Below are positions 29,818-38,710 of a stretch of DNA of 64,000 bases, in pieces. The stretch's first letter is position 1; each line of letters starts with the position of its first letter. Source of the DNA: Variovorax gossypii (GTDB lineage Bacteria; Pseudomonadota; Gammaproteobacteria; Burkholderiales; Burkholderiaceae_C); assembly GCF_003965815.1 (NCBI RefSeq), contig NZ_RXOE01000001.1, positions 372,001 to 436,000 on the forward strand, given 5' to 3'. Below the pieces are notes generated by a model that did no database searches, was not told the origin of the DNA, and saw only the letters and a list, made by a program, of their open reading frames with translations. Position numbers and translations under genes: made by a program.

Positions 29818-31047
29818 ATGCAATTTGCTATCAAGTCAGTAGCTGCCTGTGCAATGTTGGTGGGCGCCACCGCCGCATTCGCCCAAAAGGGCGAGACCGT
29901 CAAGATCGCCTGGCTCGACCCGCTGTCGGGCCTGATGGCTGCGGTGGGCACCAACCAGCTGAAGACCACGCAATTCCTTGCTGAAGAGTTCAACAAGAAG
30001 AACCAGTCGGGCGTGAAGTTCGAGATCATCGCGCTCGACAACAAGCTCAGCCCGCAGGAGACCACGGCGGCCCTGCGTTCCGCGCAGGACCAGGGCGCGC
30101 GCTACATCATGCAGGGCAACGGCTCCGGCCCCGCGCTCGCGATCATCGACGCCGTCGAGAAGAACAACGCGCGCAATCCGGGCAAGGAGCTGCTGTACAT
30201 GAACTACGCGGCGGTCGATCCCGACCTGACCAACAGCAAGTGCAGCTACTGGCACTTCCGGGTCGACGCCGACACCTCCATGAAGATGGAGGCGCTGACC
30301 ACCTGGATGAAGGACCAGCCCGACATCAAGAAGGTCTACATCCTCGGCCAGAACTACGCCCACGGCGTGCAGGTGTCGAAGTTCGCGAAGGAAGACCTGA
30401 AGGTCAAGCGCCCCGACATCCAGATCGTGGGCGACGACCTGCATCCGCTCGCGCAGGTGCGCGACTTCTCTCCCTACATCGCCAAGATCAAGGCCTCGGG
30501 CGCCGACACCGTGATCACCGGCAACTGGGGCTCCGACCTGTCGCTGCTCATCAAGGCCGCCAACGACTCGGGCCTGAACGTCAAGTTCCTCACCTACTAC
30601 GCGCCTGGCGCCGGCACGCCGACGGCCATGGGCGCCACCTCGGAGGGCAAGGTCTACACCGTGGCCTATGCCCACTACAACATGGGCGGCGAGATCCAGC
30701 AGCTGCTCGCGGGCTACAAGAAACGCATGAACGACGACCTCACGCAGTCGTCGATCTATCACGTGTTCGCGCTGCTCGACGCGGCCTTTGCCAAGACCAA
30801 GTCGACCGACCCTGTGAAGGTGGCCGCCGCGCTGGAGGGCATGAAGATCAAGAGCTTCAACGGCGAGGTCGAGGTGCGCAAGGCCGACCACCAGTTGCAG
30901 CAGGGTCTCTACATCTCGCGCTGGGAGAAGGCCAGCGCCAAGTACCCGTACGACGCGGAGAACACCGGCTACACGAACGTTCCCGTGAAGTACTTCGAAT
31001 CGTACGTGGCGAGCACGCCCACGTCGTGCCAGATGAAGCGCCCCTAG
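29818..31047 (+). CDS. LIV/HAAT-type ABC transporter substrate-binding protein, copy 1
   Basis: Periplasmic receptor for the adjacent livHMGF importer. The 409-residue precursor has a signal peptide (cleavage after AFA, before QKGETV) and the Peripla_BP_6 fold (KIAWLDPLSGLMAAVGTNQ, GNGSGPALAIIDAVEKNN, SGADTVITGNWGSDLS). It is nearly identical by eye to the next gene over most of its length; the differences include residues near the second lobe (TYYAPGAG here, TYYAVTTG in copy 2) that could shape the pocket. GGAG lies 8 bases before the ATG. Substrate: amino acids by name, but many relatives bind aromatic or aliphatic acids or amides. Confidence 0.88.
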   Translation: MQFAIKSVAACAMLVGATAAFAQKGETVKIAWLDPLSGLMAAVGTNQLKTTQFLAEEFNKKNQSGVKFEIIALDNKLSPQETTAALRSAQDQGARYIMQGNGSGPALAIIDAVEKNNARNPGKELLYMNYAAVDPDLTNSKCSYWHFRVDADTSMKMEALTTWMKDQPDIKKVYILGQNYAHGVQVSKFAKEDLKVKRPDIQIVGDDLHPLAQVRDFSPYIAKIKASGADTVITGNWGSDLSLLIKAANDSGLNVKFLTYYAPGAGTPTAMGATSEGKVYTVAYAHYNMGGEIQQLLAGYKKRMNDDLTQSSIYHVFALLDAAFAKTKSTDPVKVAAALEGMKIKSFNGEVEVRKADHQLQQGLYISRWEKASAKYPYDAENTGYTNVPVKYFESYVASTPTSCQMKRP

Positions 31048-31068
31048 GCGTCTTTGTGAACGCGTTTC

Positions 31069-31103
31069 CTACCCGGTGGTAGCAGCAGCCTACCGGCGGG
31101 TAG
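31069..31103 (+). promoter_or_regulatory. Paired 14-bp palindromes between the two binding-protein genes
   Basis: CTACCCGGTGGTAG (31069-31082) and CTACCGGCGGGTAG (31090-31103) are each palindromic at both ends (CTACC/GGTAG). Their centres are 21 bp apart, two helical turns. They can also pair with each other as one long hairpin with loop CAGCAGC. No T-tract follows, so it is not a standard terminator. Either a repressor operator or an mRNA 3-prime stabilising stem for copy 1. Confidence 0.6.
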
Positions 31104-31122
31104 CAAATTGGAGAAACGCGGT

Positions 31123-31207
31123 GTCGCATGCGCGATAGAAACGGGCCTTTGCGGCACCCCTCTTACGGGCATTCCCTGAGGGGAGGGGCTGCAAACGCTT
31201 GTACTCT
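31123..31207 (+). promoter_or_regulatory. Promoter region of the second binding-protein gene
   Basis: Blocks matching those upstream of copy 1: GTCGCATGCGCGATAG (31123), GGGCATTCCCTG (31167) and GCTTGTACTCT (31197). Retention of these non-coding blocks at similar distances (74-75 and 30-32 bases) indicates that the duplication included the promoter and that the blocks are functional. Confidence 0.5.
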
Positions 31208-31247
31208 CGTGCGGCGTTTTTGATTCGGTTTGACCAGGAGATATAGA

Positions 31248-32489
31248 TTGAAGTTCGCTCTGAAAATCGCCGCAGCAGCCGTCATCGCTGCCACCGCCAC
31301 CGGTGCCTTTGCCCAGAAGGGTGAAACCGTCAAGATCGCATGGCTCGACCCGCTGTCGGGCCTCATGGCCGCGGTCGGGACGAACCAGCTCAAGACCTTC
31401 CAGTTCTTCGCAGAAGAGTTCAACAAGAAGAACGCGGCGGGCGTGAAGTTCGAGATCATCGGCATCGACAACAAGTTGAGCCCGCAGGAGACCACCAGCG
31501 CGCTGCGCTCGGCTCTCGACCAGGGCGCGCGCTACATCGTGCAGGGCAACGGCTCCGGCCCGGCGCTCGCCATCATCGACGCGCTCGAGAAGAACAACGC
31601 GCGCAATCCGGGCAAGGAAGCGCTGTACCTGAACTACGCCGCCGTCGACCCCGACCTGACCAACAGCAAGTGCAGCTACTGGCAGTACCGCTTCGACGCC
31701 GACACGTCGATGAAGATGGAAGCGCTGACCACCTACATGAAGGACCAGCCGGACATCAAGAAGGTCTACCTGCTCAACCAGAACTACGCGCACGGCCAGC
31801 AGGTCTCGAAGTTCGCCAAGGAAAACCTCAAGACCAAGCGCCCCGACGTGCAGATCGTCGGCGACGACCTGCATCCGCTGGCCCAGGTGCGCGACTTCGC
31901 GCCGTACGTGGCCAAGATCAAGGCATCGGGCGCGGATACCGTCATCACCGGCAACTGGGGCTCCGACCTCGCGCTGCTCATCAAGTCGGCCAACGACTCG
32001 GGCCTGAACGTCAAGTTCTACACCTACTACGCCGTGACCACCGGCACGCCGACCGCCATGGGCGCGGCGTCCGACGGCAAGGTGTACCAGGTCGGTTATG
32101 CCCACTACAACATGGGCGGCGACATGCAGAAGTACGCCGAGGACTTCAAGAAGAAGTTCAACGACGACCTCTACACCACCGACGTCTACACCGTGTTCCA
32201 GGCTCTGACCGAAGCCTTCGTGAAGACCAAGTCGACCGACCCCGTCAAGGTGGCGGCTGCCATGGAAGGCATGAAGTTCAAGAGCTTCAACGGCGAGATC
32301 GAGCTGCGCAAGACCGACCACCAGGCACAGCAGGGCCTGTACATCGCCAAGTGGGAGAAGGCCAGCGCCAAGTACCCGTACAGCCCGGAGAACACCGGCT
32401 ACACGCTGGCCCCGGTGAAGTACTACGACGCCTACGTGGCGAGCACGCCCACCTCCTGCCAGATGAAGCGGCCTGGCGGCGCCTCCTGA
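31248..32489 (+). CDS. LIV/HAAT-type ABC transporter substrate-binding protein, copy 2
   Basis: A 413-residue precursor, tandem paralogue of the preceding gene, with signal peptide MKFALKIAAAAV ending GAFAQ. It starts with TTG at 31248, placed 7 bases after CAGGAG; this start gives a signal peptide that aligns with copy 1, whereas an earlier TTG at 31230 adds an Arg-rich stretch and has no ribosome site. The fold and most residues match copy 1. A terminator-like hairpin after its stop probably lowers expression of livHMGF relative to the receptors. Confidence 0.88.
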   Translation: MKFALKIAAAAVIAATATGAFAQKGETVKIAWLDPLSGLMAAVGTNQLKTFQFFAEEFNKKNAAGVKFEIIGIDNKLSPQETTSALRSALDQGARYIVQGNGSGPALAIIDALEKNNARNPGKEALYLNYAAVDPDLTNSKCSYWQYRFDADTSMKMEALTTYMKDQPDIKKVYLLNQNYAHGQQVSKFAKENLKTKRPDVQIVGDDLHPLAQVRDFAPYVAKIKASGADTVITGNWGSDLALLIKSANDSGLNVKFYTYYAVTTGTPTAMGAASDGKVYQVGYAHYNMGGDMQKYAEDFKKKFNDDLYTTDVYTVFQALTEAFVKTKSTDPVKVAAAMEGMKFKSFNGEIELRKTDHQAQQGLYIAKWEKASAKYPYSPENTGYTLAPVKYYDAYVASTPTSCQMKRPGGAS

Positions 32490-32518
32490 TCGCAGCCTGA
32501 TCGCCATCCGACAGGTCG

Positions 32519-32553
32519 AGGCCCGACTTCAACACTCGGGCCTTTTTCTTTTT
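32519..32553 (+). terminator. Rho-independent terminator (probably partial) between binding protein and livH
   Basis: AGGCCCGA (32519-32526), loop of nine bases, TCGGGCCT (32536-32543), then TTTTCTTTTT. It lies inside what should be one transport operon, so some read-through or an extra promoter is expected. Confidence 0.75.
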
Positions 32554-32573
32554 CCACCTGACACGAAAGACCG

Positions 32574-33527
32574 ATGAACGTCGAATTCTTCGTCATCTCG
32601 CTGCTCAACGGCGTGAGCTACGGCTTGCTGTTGTTCATGCTGAGTTCCGGCCTCACGCTGATCTTCAGCATGATGGGCGTGCTCAACTTCGCGCATGCCA
32701 GCTTCTACATGCTGGGCGCCTATTTCGCCTACACGCTGTCCGGCATCGTGGGCTTCTGGCCGGCGCTGTTCATCGCGCCGGTGCTGGTGTTCGCACTGGG
32801 CGCCGCCTTCGAGCGCTACTGCCTGCGCCGGGTCCACAAGTTCGGCCATGTGCCCGAGCTGCTGGTGACCTTCGGTCTCTCGTACCTGATCCTCGAAGTC
32901 GTGCAGCTGGTGTGGGGCCGCTCCACGGTGCCGTACGGCCTCCCGTCGGCGCTGCAGGGGCCGCTCTTCTCGCTCTACGGCACGCAGTTCCCGAAGTCGC
33001 GCTCCTTCATCATGCTGGTGGCTGTGCTGATGCTGCTGTCGGTGTGGCTGCTGCTCACGCGCACGCGCATCGGCCTGGTCATCCAGGCGGCGCTGAAGCA
33101 CCCCGAGATGGTCGAGGCGCTGGGCCACAACGTGCCGCGCGTCTTCATGCTGGTGTTCGGCGGCGGTGCCGCGCTGGCGGGCCTCGCGGGCGTGGTCGGC
33201 GGCAACACCTATGTCACCGAGCCGGCGATGGCTGCCTCCGTCGGCTCCATCATCTTCGTGGTGGTGGTGGTCGGCGGCATGGGCTCGCTGGCCGGCGCCT
33301 TCCTGGCCTCGCTGATCATCGGCATCGTGCAGACCTTCGCGGTGGCCATGGACCAGTCGCTGGCCACCGGCCTGCAGGCCTTCGGCGTGGCGGTGACCGA
33401 CCAGACCTTCGGCTACGAGCTGCTCAAGCTGACCATCTCGCAGGTCGCCCCGATCCTTCCGTACCTCTTCCTGGTGCTGATCCTCATCTTCAGGCCCAAG
33501 GGTCTTCTCGGAACGCGGGAGGACTGA
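32574..33527 (+). CDS. livH: LIV-type ABC transporter permease LivH
   Basis: Inner-membrane subunit, 317 residues with about eight hydrophobic helices (BPD_transp_2). Family landmarks are NGVSYGLLLFMLSSGLTLIF at the N-terminus, GVLNFAHASFYMLGAY, the cytoplasmic ALKHPEMVEALGHNVPRVF coupling segment and VVGGMGSLAGAFLASLIIG. The gene starts at the ATG at 32574, 21 bases after the terminator T-tract. livM follows after 4 bases. Confidence 0.92.
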   Translation: MNVEFFVISLLNGVSYGLLLFMLSSGLTLIFSMMGVLNFAHASFYMLGAYFAYTLSGIVGFWPALFIAPVLVFALGAAFERYCLRRVHKFGHVPELLVTFGLSYLILEVVQLVWGRSTVPYGLPSALQGPLFSLYGTQFPKSRSFIMLVAVLMLLSVWLLLTRTRIGLVIQAALKHPEMVEALGHNVPRVFMLVFGGGAALAGLAGVVGGNTYVTEPAMAASVGSIIFVVVVVGGMGSLAGAFLASLIIGIVQTFAVAMDQSLATGLQAFGVAVTDQTFGYELLKLTISQVAPILPYLFLVLILIFRPKGLLGTRED

Positions 33528-33531
33528 TGCC

Positions 33532-34863
33532 ATGAACACCGCAACGACAACCGCTTCGACGACCTCCACGCCCGTTCGCTACTACCGGTTCAAGCCGCTG
33601 AACATCGGCCGCATCCTGATCTGGTCCTTCTTCGCGCTGCTGCTGATCGTGGCGCCGATGATCTTCACCAGCAGCCTGGCGCTGACCATGCTGTCGCAGA
33701 TCGGCTACCTCATCATCATCTGCCTGAGCTACAACATGCTGCTGGGGCAGGGCGGCATGCTCAGCTTCGGGCACGCGGTGTACGTGGGCCTGGGCTCGTT
33801 CATCGCCATCCATGCGATGAACCTGGCCAGCGCCGGCAAGCTGCCGGTTCCGCTGGTGCTGATTCCGCTCGTGGGCGGCCTGGGCGGCATGTTCTTCGCC
33901 TTCGTGTTCGGCTACGTGTCGACCAAGAAGTCGGGCACCACCTTCGCGATGATCACGCTGGGCCTGGGCGAGCTGGTGGCCGCGATGTCGCTGATGTTCC
34001 CCAGCTTCTTCGGCGGCGAGGGCGGCATCACCACCAACCGCGTGTACGGCGCCTCTTTCTTCGGGCTCAACTTCGGTCCGCAGAACCAGGTGTACTACCT
34101 GATCGCCGTCTACTGCTTCATCTGCACCGGCCTGATGTTCGCCTTCACCGGCACGCCGCTCGGGCGCATGCTCAACGCGGTGCGAGACAACCCGGAGCGC
34201 GTGGAGTTCATCGGCTACAACACGCAGCGCGTTCGCTACTACGCCTTCATCATCGCGGGCTTCTTCGCGGGCATCGGCGGCGGCCTGGCGGCCATCAACT
34301 TCGAGATCGTGAATGCGGCCGACAGCCTCAACGGGCTGCGCTCGGGCAGCTACCTGCTGTTCACCTTCCTGGGCGGCGCGACCTTCTTCTTCGGGCCGAT
34401 CATCGGCGCGGCGCTGCTGGTGTTCGCGCTGGTGCTGCTGTCCGAACTCAGCAAGGCCTGGCTGCTGTACGTGGGCCTGGTGTTCCTGCTGATGGTGATG
34501 TTCGCGCCCGGCGGCGTGGCCAGCCTGATCATGATGAACGTGCGCGTGGCGCTGTTCGGCAAGATCAAGCGCTTCTACCTGCTGTACGTGGGCCTTTTCA
34601 TCGGCGCGGCCATCATGCTCGCGGGCGCCGCGGCCATGGTCGAGATGATCTATCACATGCAGCTGAACGCGGCTCTCGGACCGATGGTGCCGTTCGCGGG
34701 CCTGCAGCTCGATACCTCGTCGGCTACGGCGTGGATCGTCGCTGTGGCGCTGCTGGCCGTGGGCCTGGGCGTGTTCGAGGTGGTGCGCCGGCGCTTCGCG
34801 AAGGTCTGGGGCCAGGCCCAGGAAGAAATCGAAGCCGAGATCAAGCGCAGGGAGACCGCATGA
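33532..34863 (+). CDS. livM: LIV-type ABC transporter permease LivM
   Basis: Second membrane subunit, 443 residues. The core shows LSYNMLLGQGGMLSFGHAVY, TTFAMITLGLGELVAAM, AVRDNPERVEFIGYNTQRVR and GSYLLFTFLGGATFFFGPI. The protein extends about 90 residues past the usual core, adding two hydrophobic helices (LYVGLFIGAAIMLAGAAAMV and TAWIVAVALLAVGLGVFEVV) and a charged tail. A Thr/Ser-rich N-terminal stretch (residues 2-13) precedes the first helix. livG overlaps its stop by 4 bases. Confidence 0.92.
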   Translation: MNTATTTASTTSTPVRYYRFKPLNIGRILIWSFFALLLIVAPMIFTSSLALTMLSQIGYLIIICLSYNMLLGQGGMLSFGHAVYVGLGSFIAIHAMNLASAGKLPVPLVLIPLVGGLGGMFFAFVFGYVSTKKSGTTFAMITLGLGELVAAMSLMFPSFFGGEGGITTNRVYGASFFGLNFGPQNQVYYLIAVYCFICTGLMFAFTGTPLGRMLNAVRDNPERVEFIGYNTQRVRYYAFIIAGFFAGIGGGLAAINFEIVNAADSLNGLRSGSYLLFTFLGGATFFFGPIIGAALLVFALVLLSELSKAWLLYVGLVFLLMVMFAPGGVASLIMMNVRVALFGKIKRFYLLYVGLFIGAAIMLAGAAAMVEMIYHMQLNAALGPMVPFAGLQLDTSSATAWIVAVALLAVGLGVFEVVRRRFAKVWGQAQEEIEAEIKRRETA

Positions 34864-35630
34864 CCTATTCACTCGAACTCAAGAACCTGCGAAAGAGCTT
34901 CGGCAAGACCGACATCATCCGCGGCGTCGACCTGGCCGTGACGGCAGGCGAGCGCATTGCGATCATCGGGCCGAACGGCGCTGGCAAGTCGACGCTCTTC
35001 AACCTCATCAGCGGCCGGCTCGCGCCGAGCAGCGGCGAGGTGCTGCTCAACGGCACGCGCATCGACGGCATGAAGCCGTACGAGATCAACCGCATGGGGC
35101 TGTCGCGCAGCTTCCAGATCACCAACATCTTTCCGAAGCTCACGGTCTTCGAGAACCTGCGCTGCGGCGTGCTCTGGAGCCTGGGCTACAAGTACACCTT
35201 CCTGCGCTTTCTCTCGAACCTCGACGACGCCAACGAGCGCACCGAGGAGCTCATCAGGCAGATCGGCCTGGAGAAGAAGCGCGACGTGCACGCGGTGAAC
35301 CTCACCTACGCCGAGCAGCGCGCGCTGGAGATCGGCGTGACCATCGCCGGCGGCGCCAGCGTGATCCTGCTGGACGAGCCCACGGCGGGCATGAGCAAGA
35401 CCGAGACCTCGCACTTCATCTCGCTCATCAAGCACGTGACCGTCGGCAAGACGCTGCTGACGGTGGAGCACGACATGGGCGTGGTCTTCGGGCTGGCCGA
35501 CAAGATCGCGGTGGTGGTGTACGGCGAGGTGATCGCCTTCGACACACCGGCTGCCGTTCGTGCCAATGCGCGAGTGCAGGAGGCTTATCTGGGCTCCGCT
35601 GTTGCCGATGCACAGGGGGCGGGACACTGA
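34860..35630 (+). CDS. livG: LIV-type ABC transporter ATPase LivG
   Basis: Cytoplasmic ATPase of the importer, 256 residues. Walker A GPNGAGKST, Walker B VILLDEPTAGM and the switch His in TVEHDMGVVFGLAD are intact. The signature motif reads LTYAEQRALEI in place of LSGGQ, normal for LivG proteins, which usually have LSYGxQR. The ATG at 34860 overlaps the livM stop. livF starts directly after. Confidence 0.92.
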   Translation: MTYSLELKNLRKSFGKTDIIRGVDLAVTAGERIAIIGPNGAGKSTLFNLISGRLAPSSGEVLLNGTRIDGMKPYEINRMGLSRSFQITNIFPKLTVFENLRCGVLWSLGYKYTFLRFLSNLDDANERTEELIRQIGLEKKRDVHAVNLTYAEQRALEIGVTIAGGASVILLDEPTAGMSKTETSHFISLIKHVTVGKTLLTVEHDMGVVFGLADKIAVVVYGEVIAFDTPAAVRANARVQEAYLGSAVADAQGAGH

Positions 35631-35631
35631 A

Positions 35632-36327
35632 ATGCTGAAGCTTCAAGACATCCACGCCTACTACGGCAAGAGCCATGTGCTGCATGGCGTTTCCTTCGAC
35701 GTGAATCCGGGCGAGATCGTGGCGCTGCTGGGGCGCAACGGCTCGGGCCGCTCGACCACCGCCAAGGCCATCATGGGCCTGGTGCATGCCGAGGGCGGCC
35801 TGCACTGGAAGGGGCAGGACATCCTGCGCCGCAAGGCCTACGAGATCGCGCACTTCGGCATCGGCTACGTGCCGGAGAACCGCGACATCTTCCCCAAGCT
35901 CACGGTGCACCAGAACCTGCTGCTGGGGCAGAAGGGCTCGGGCAAGGGCAGCCGCTGGTCGTTCGACGACATGTACGGCATGTTCCCGCGCCTGAAGGAG
36001 CGCCAGCACACCGAGGCCGGCGTGCTCTCGGGCGGCGAGCAGCAGATGCTCACGCTGTGCCGCACGCTGATGGGCGACCCCGACCTCATCATCATCGACG
36101 AGCCGACCGAAGGCCTCGCGCCCAAGATCGTCGAGCTGGTCGGGCAGTACCTGCGCACGCTCAAGGACAAGGGCATCTCGGTGCTGCTGATCGAGCAGAA
36201 GCTCACTATCGCGATGGCGATTTCCGACCGTGCTCTTGTCATGGGCCACGGCAGCATCGTGTTCGACGGCACGCCGGACAGCCTGCGCGCCGACGCGGCC
36301 ACTCGCAAGGAGTGGCTGGAAGTCTAG
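35632..36327 (+). CDS. livF: LIV-type ABC transporter ATPase LivF with Arg in Walker A
   Basis: Second ATPase, 231 residues. The signature LSGGEQQMLTLCRTLM, Walker B LIIIDEPTEGLAP and switch segment LLIEQKLTIAM are as expected. The Walker A loop reads GRNGSGRST (residues 34-42), with Arg40 (codon CGC) where nearly all ABC ATPases have the phosphate-binding Lys. Some LivF homologues seem to share this change, so it may be a subfamily trait in which LivG does most of the hydrolysis. The start ATG follows the livG stop by one base. Confidence 0.9.
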   Translation: MLKLQDIHAYYGKSHVLHGVSFDVNPGEIVALLGRNGSGRSTTAKAIMGLVHAEGGLHWKGQDILRRKAYEIAHFGIGYVPENRDIFPKLTVHQNLLLGQKGSGKGSRWSFDDMYGMFPRLKERQHTEAGVLSGGEQQMLTLCRTLMGDPDLIIIDEPTEGLAPKIVELVGQYLRTLKDKGISVLLIEQKLTIAMAISDRALVMGHGSIVFDGTPDSLRADAATRKEWLEV

Positions 36328-36424
36328 GCCCCCCAGGCTTCGCGCACTTCGTGTCGCGCACGCCTTCCCCCTTGCAGGGGGCAACACCTGCGGCCCGGCG
36401 AAGCCGGTTCCGCGGTGTTTCCGG
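36328..36424. repeat. Interspersed intergenic repeat, long copy
   Basis: Blocks in order: CCCCCCAGGCTTCGCGCAC, TTCGTGTCGCG, CCTTCCCCCTTGCAGGGGGC (hairpin), then GCGGCCCGGCGAAGCCGG (a second inverted repeat) and TTCCGCGGTGTTTCC. It shares order and core with the element at 14898-14958. It sits between livF and the fadB-like gene and is probably a non-coding, REP-like element. Confidence 0.6.
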
Positions 36425-36476
36425 AAAGTCCCGGCCTCCTCATGGAAGGCCTTGTCTCTACAGCGACTGCGTGCCA

Positions 36477-36504
36477 TTGTTTGGCCTCGCGAAACGCCTA
36501 GAAT
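36477..36504 (+). promoter_or_regulatory. Probable promoter of the beta-oxidation cluster
   Basis: TTGTTT (36477-36482) and TAGAAT (36499-36504) are 16 bases apart, a plausible sigma-70 promoter ahead of a pyrimidine-rich leader and the ATG at 36565. Confidence 0.5.
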
Positions 36505-36564
36505 CTCCTGAAAAAGAACACTCGTGCTTTTTCTTCTTTTTCTTCACACACCAAGGAACGCAGC

Positions 36565-38670
36565 ATGACGGCTGAATACAAAGTGCTCGGCGATATCGCC
36601 GTGATCACACTGACCAACCCTCCGGTCAACGGTCTCGGTTTCTCGACGCGCATCGGCATCACCGACGGCCTGTCGAAGGCCAATGCCGACGACGCCGTCA
36701 AGGCCATCGTCATCACCGGCGCCGGCAAGGCGTTCTCGGGCGGCGCGGACATCAAGGAGTTCGGCACGCCCAAGGCGCTGCAGGAGCCCAACCTGCTGAG
36801 CGTGATCCTCGCGCTCGAAGCTTCTCCCAAGCCCATCGTCGCGGCCATCCACTCGGTGTGCATGGGCGGCGGCCTCGAGCTGGCCCTGGGCTGCCACTAC
36901 CGCGTGGCCGCCCCCGGCACCAGCGTGGCACTGCCTGAAGTCAAGCTGGGCCTGCTGCCCGGCGCGGGCGGCACGCAGCGCCTGCCGCGCGTGCTGGGCG
37001 TCGAGACAGCGCTGAACATGATCGTCAGCGGCGAACCCGTGAAGAGCGAGCTGCTCGCGAGCCTGCCCGGCCAGAAGCTGTTCGACAAGCTGGCGGCCTC
37101 GGCCGAGTCGGTGTTCGAAGAGGCCGTGGAATTCGCCAAGAGCGTGGCCGGCAAGACGGGCGAGGCCCTGCCGCTGGTGCGCAACCTGCCGTGCAAGCAC
37201 CCGCAGGGCGACGCCTACTTCCAGTTCGCGAAGAACATGGTCGGCGGCATGTCGAAGAACTACCCCGCGCCGCTGAAGTGCGTCGACGCCGTGCAGGCCG
37301 CCACCAGGCTGAAGTTCGACGAAGGCATGGCCGAGGAGCGCCGCCTGTTCACCGCGCTGATGTTCACGCCCGAATCGCTGGCACTGCGCCACCTGTTCAT
37401 GGCCGAACGGGCCGCGAGCAAGATCCCCGACGTGCCCGAAGACACGCCCAAGCGCGAGATCAAGTCGGTCGGCGTGATCGGCGCCGGCACCATGGGCGGC
37501 GGCATCTCGATGAACTTCCTGAACGCGGGCATCCCCGTGACCATCCTCGAGATGAAGCAGGAAGCGCTCGACCGCGGCATCGCCACCATCAAGAAGAACT
37601 ACGAAGCCCAGGTCAAGAAGGGCAAGCTCAAGCAGGACAAGTACGAGCAGCGCATGGCCCTGCTGAGCACCACGCTGAGCTACGACGAGTTGAAGAACGC
37701 CGACCTCATCATCGAGGCCGTGTTCGAGGAAATCGGCGTGAAGGAAAAAGTGTTCAAGGAGCTCGACCGCGTCGCCAAGAAGGGCGCGATCCTGGCCTCG
37801 AACACCTCGACGCTCGACGTCGACAAGATCGCCTCGTTCACCGAGCGTCCGCAGGACGTGGTCGGCATGCACTTCTTCAGCCCCGCCAACGTGATGAAGC
37901 TGCTTGAAGTGGTGCGCGGCAAGGCCACCGCCAAGGACGTGCTGGCCACGGTCATGGCCATCGGCAAGAAGATCAAGAAGACGGCAGTGGTCTCGGGCGT
38001 GTGCGACGGTTTCATCGGCAATCGCATGATCGAGCAGTACAGCCGCCAGGCCGGCTTCCTGCTGGACGAAGGCGCCACGCCGCAGCAGGTCGACAAGGCC
38101 ATCGAGAAGTTCGGCTTCGCCATGGGCCCGTTCCGCATGGGCGACCTGGCCGGCAACGACATCGGCTGGGCCATCCGCAAGCGCCGCGCCGTCGAACGCG
38201 CCGACATGAAGTACAGCCGCACGGCCGACAAGCTCTGCGAGCTGGGCCGCTTCGGCCAGAAGACCGGGGCAGGGTGGTACGACTACCAGGCCGGCAAGCG
38301 CGATGCCATTCCGTCGGACCTCGTCAACAAGATGATCGAGGACCACCGCAAGGAACTGGGCATCACGCCGCGCAAGATCTCCGACGAGGAAATCGTGCAG
38401 CGCCTGGTGTACGCGCTGGTCAACGAAGGCGCGCACATCCTGGAAGACGGCATCGCCTCGAAGTCGGGCGACATCGACATGGTGTACCTCACCGGCTACG
38501 GCTTCCCGATCTATCGCGGTGGCCCGATGCACTACGCGTCGCAGGTCGGCCTGTACAACGTGGCCGAGACGATGAAGCGCTTCGCGAAGAACCCGCGCGA
38601 CGACGCCGAGTTCTGGCAGCCCGCGCCGCTGATCCAGAAGCTGGTGGCCGAAGGCAAGTCCTTCGGCTGA
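36565..38670 (+). CDS. Bifunctional enoyl-CoA hydratase / 3-hydroxyacyl-CoA dehydrogenase
   Basis: Carries out the second and third steps of beta-oxidation. 701 residues: crotonase domain at ~1-190 ([47 protein letters not shown] with the catalytic Glu pair), then a 3-hydroxyacyl-CoA dehydrogenase domain with NAD loop [11 protein letters not shown] at ~305, SNTSTLDV, catalytic His in [11 protein letters not shown], and two C-terminal helical domains. It is of the FadB/FadJ or peroxisomal bifunctional type. It opens the plus-strand cluster that runs to 50 kb. Confidence 0.93.
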   Translation: MTAEYKVLGDIAVITLTNPPVNGLGFSTRIGITDGLSKANADDAVKAIVITGAGKAFSGGADIKEFGTPKALQEPNLLSVILALEASPKPIVAAIHSVCMGGGLELALGCHYRVAAPGTSVALPEVKLGLLPGAGGTQRLPRVLGVETALNMIVSGEPVKSELLASLPGQKLFDKLAASAESVFEEAVEFAKSVAGKTGEALPLVRNLPCKHPQGDAYFQFAKNMVGGMSKNYPAPLKCVDAVQAATRLKFDEGMAEERRLFTALMFTPESLALRHLFMAERAASKIPDVPEDTPKREIKSVGVIGAGTMGGGISMNFLNAGIPVTILEMKQEALDRGIATIKKNYEAQVKKGKLKQDKYEQRMALLSTTLSYDELKNADLIIEAVFEEIGVKEKVFKELDRVAKKGAILASNTSTLDVDKIASFTERPQDVVGMHFFSPANVMKLLEVVRGKATAKDVLATVMAIGKKIKKTAVVSGVCDGFIGNRMIEQYSRQAGFLLDEGATPQQVDKAIEKFGFAMGPFRMGDLAGNDIGWAIRKRRAVERADMKYSRTADKLCELGRFGQKTGAGWYDYQAGKRDAIPSDLVNKMIEDHRKELGITPRKISDEEIVQRLVYALVNEGAHILEDGIASKSGDIDMVYLTGYGFPIYRGGPMHYASQVGLYNVAETMKRFAKNPRDDAEFWQPAPLIQKLVAEGKSFG

Positions 38671-38710
38671 TATCGACCAGGCAGAACCTGAACCGGGATC
38701 AAGACCGCCA

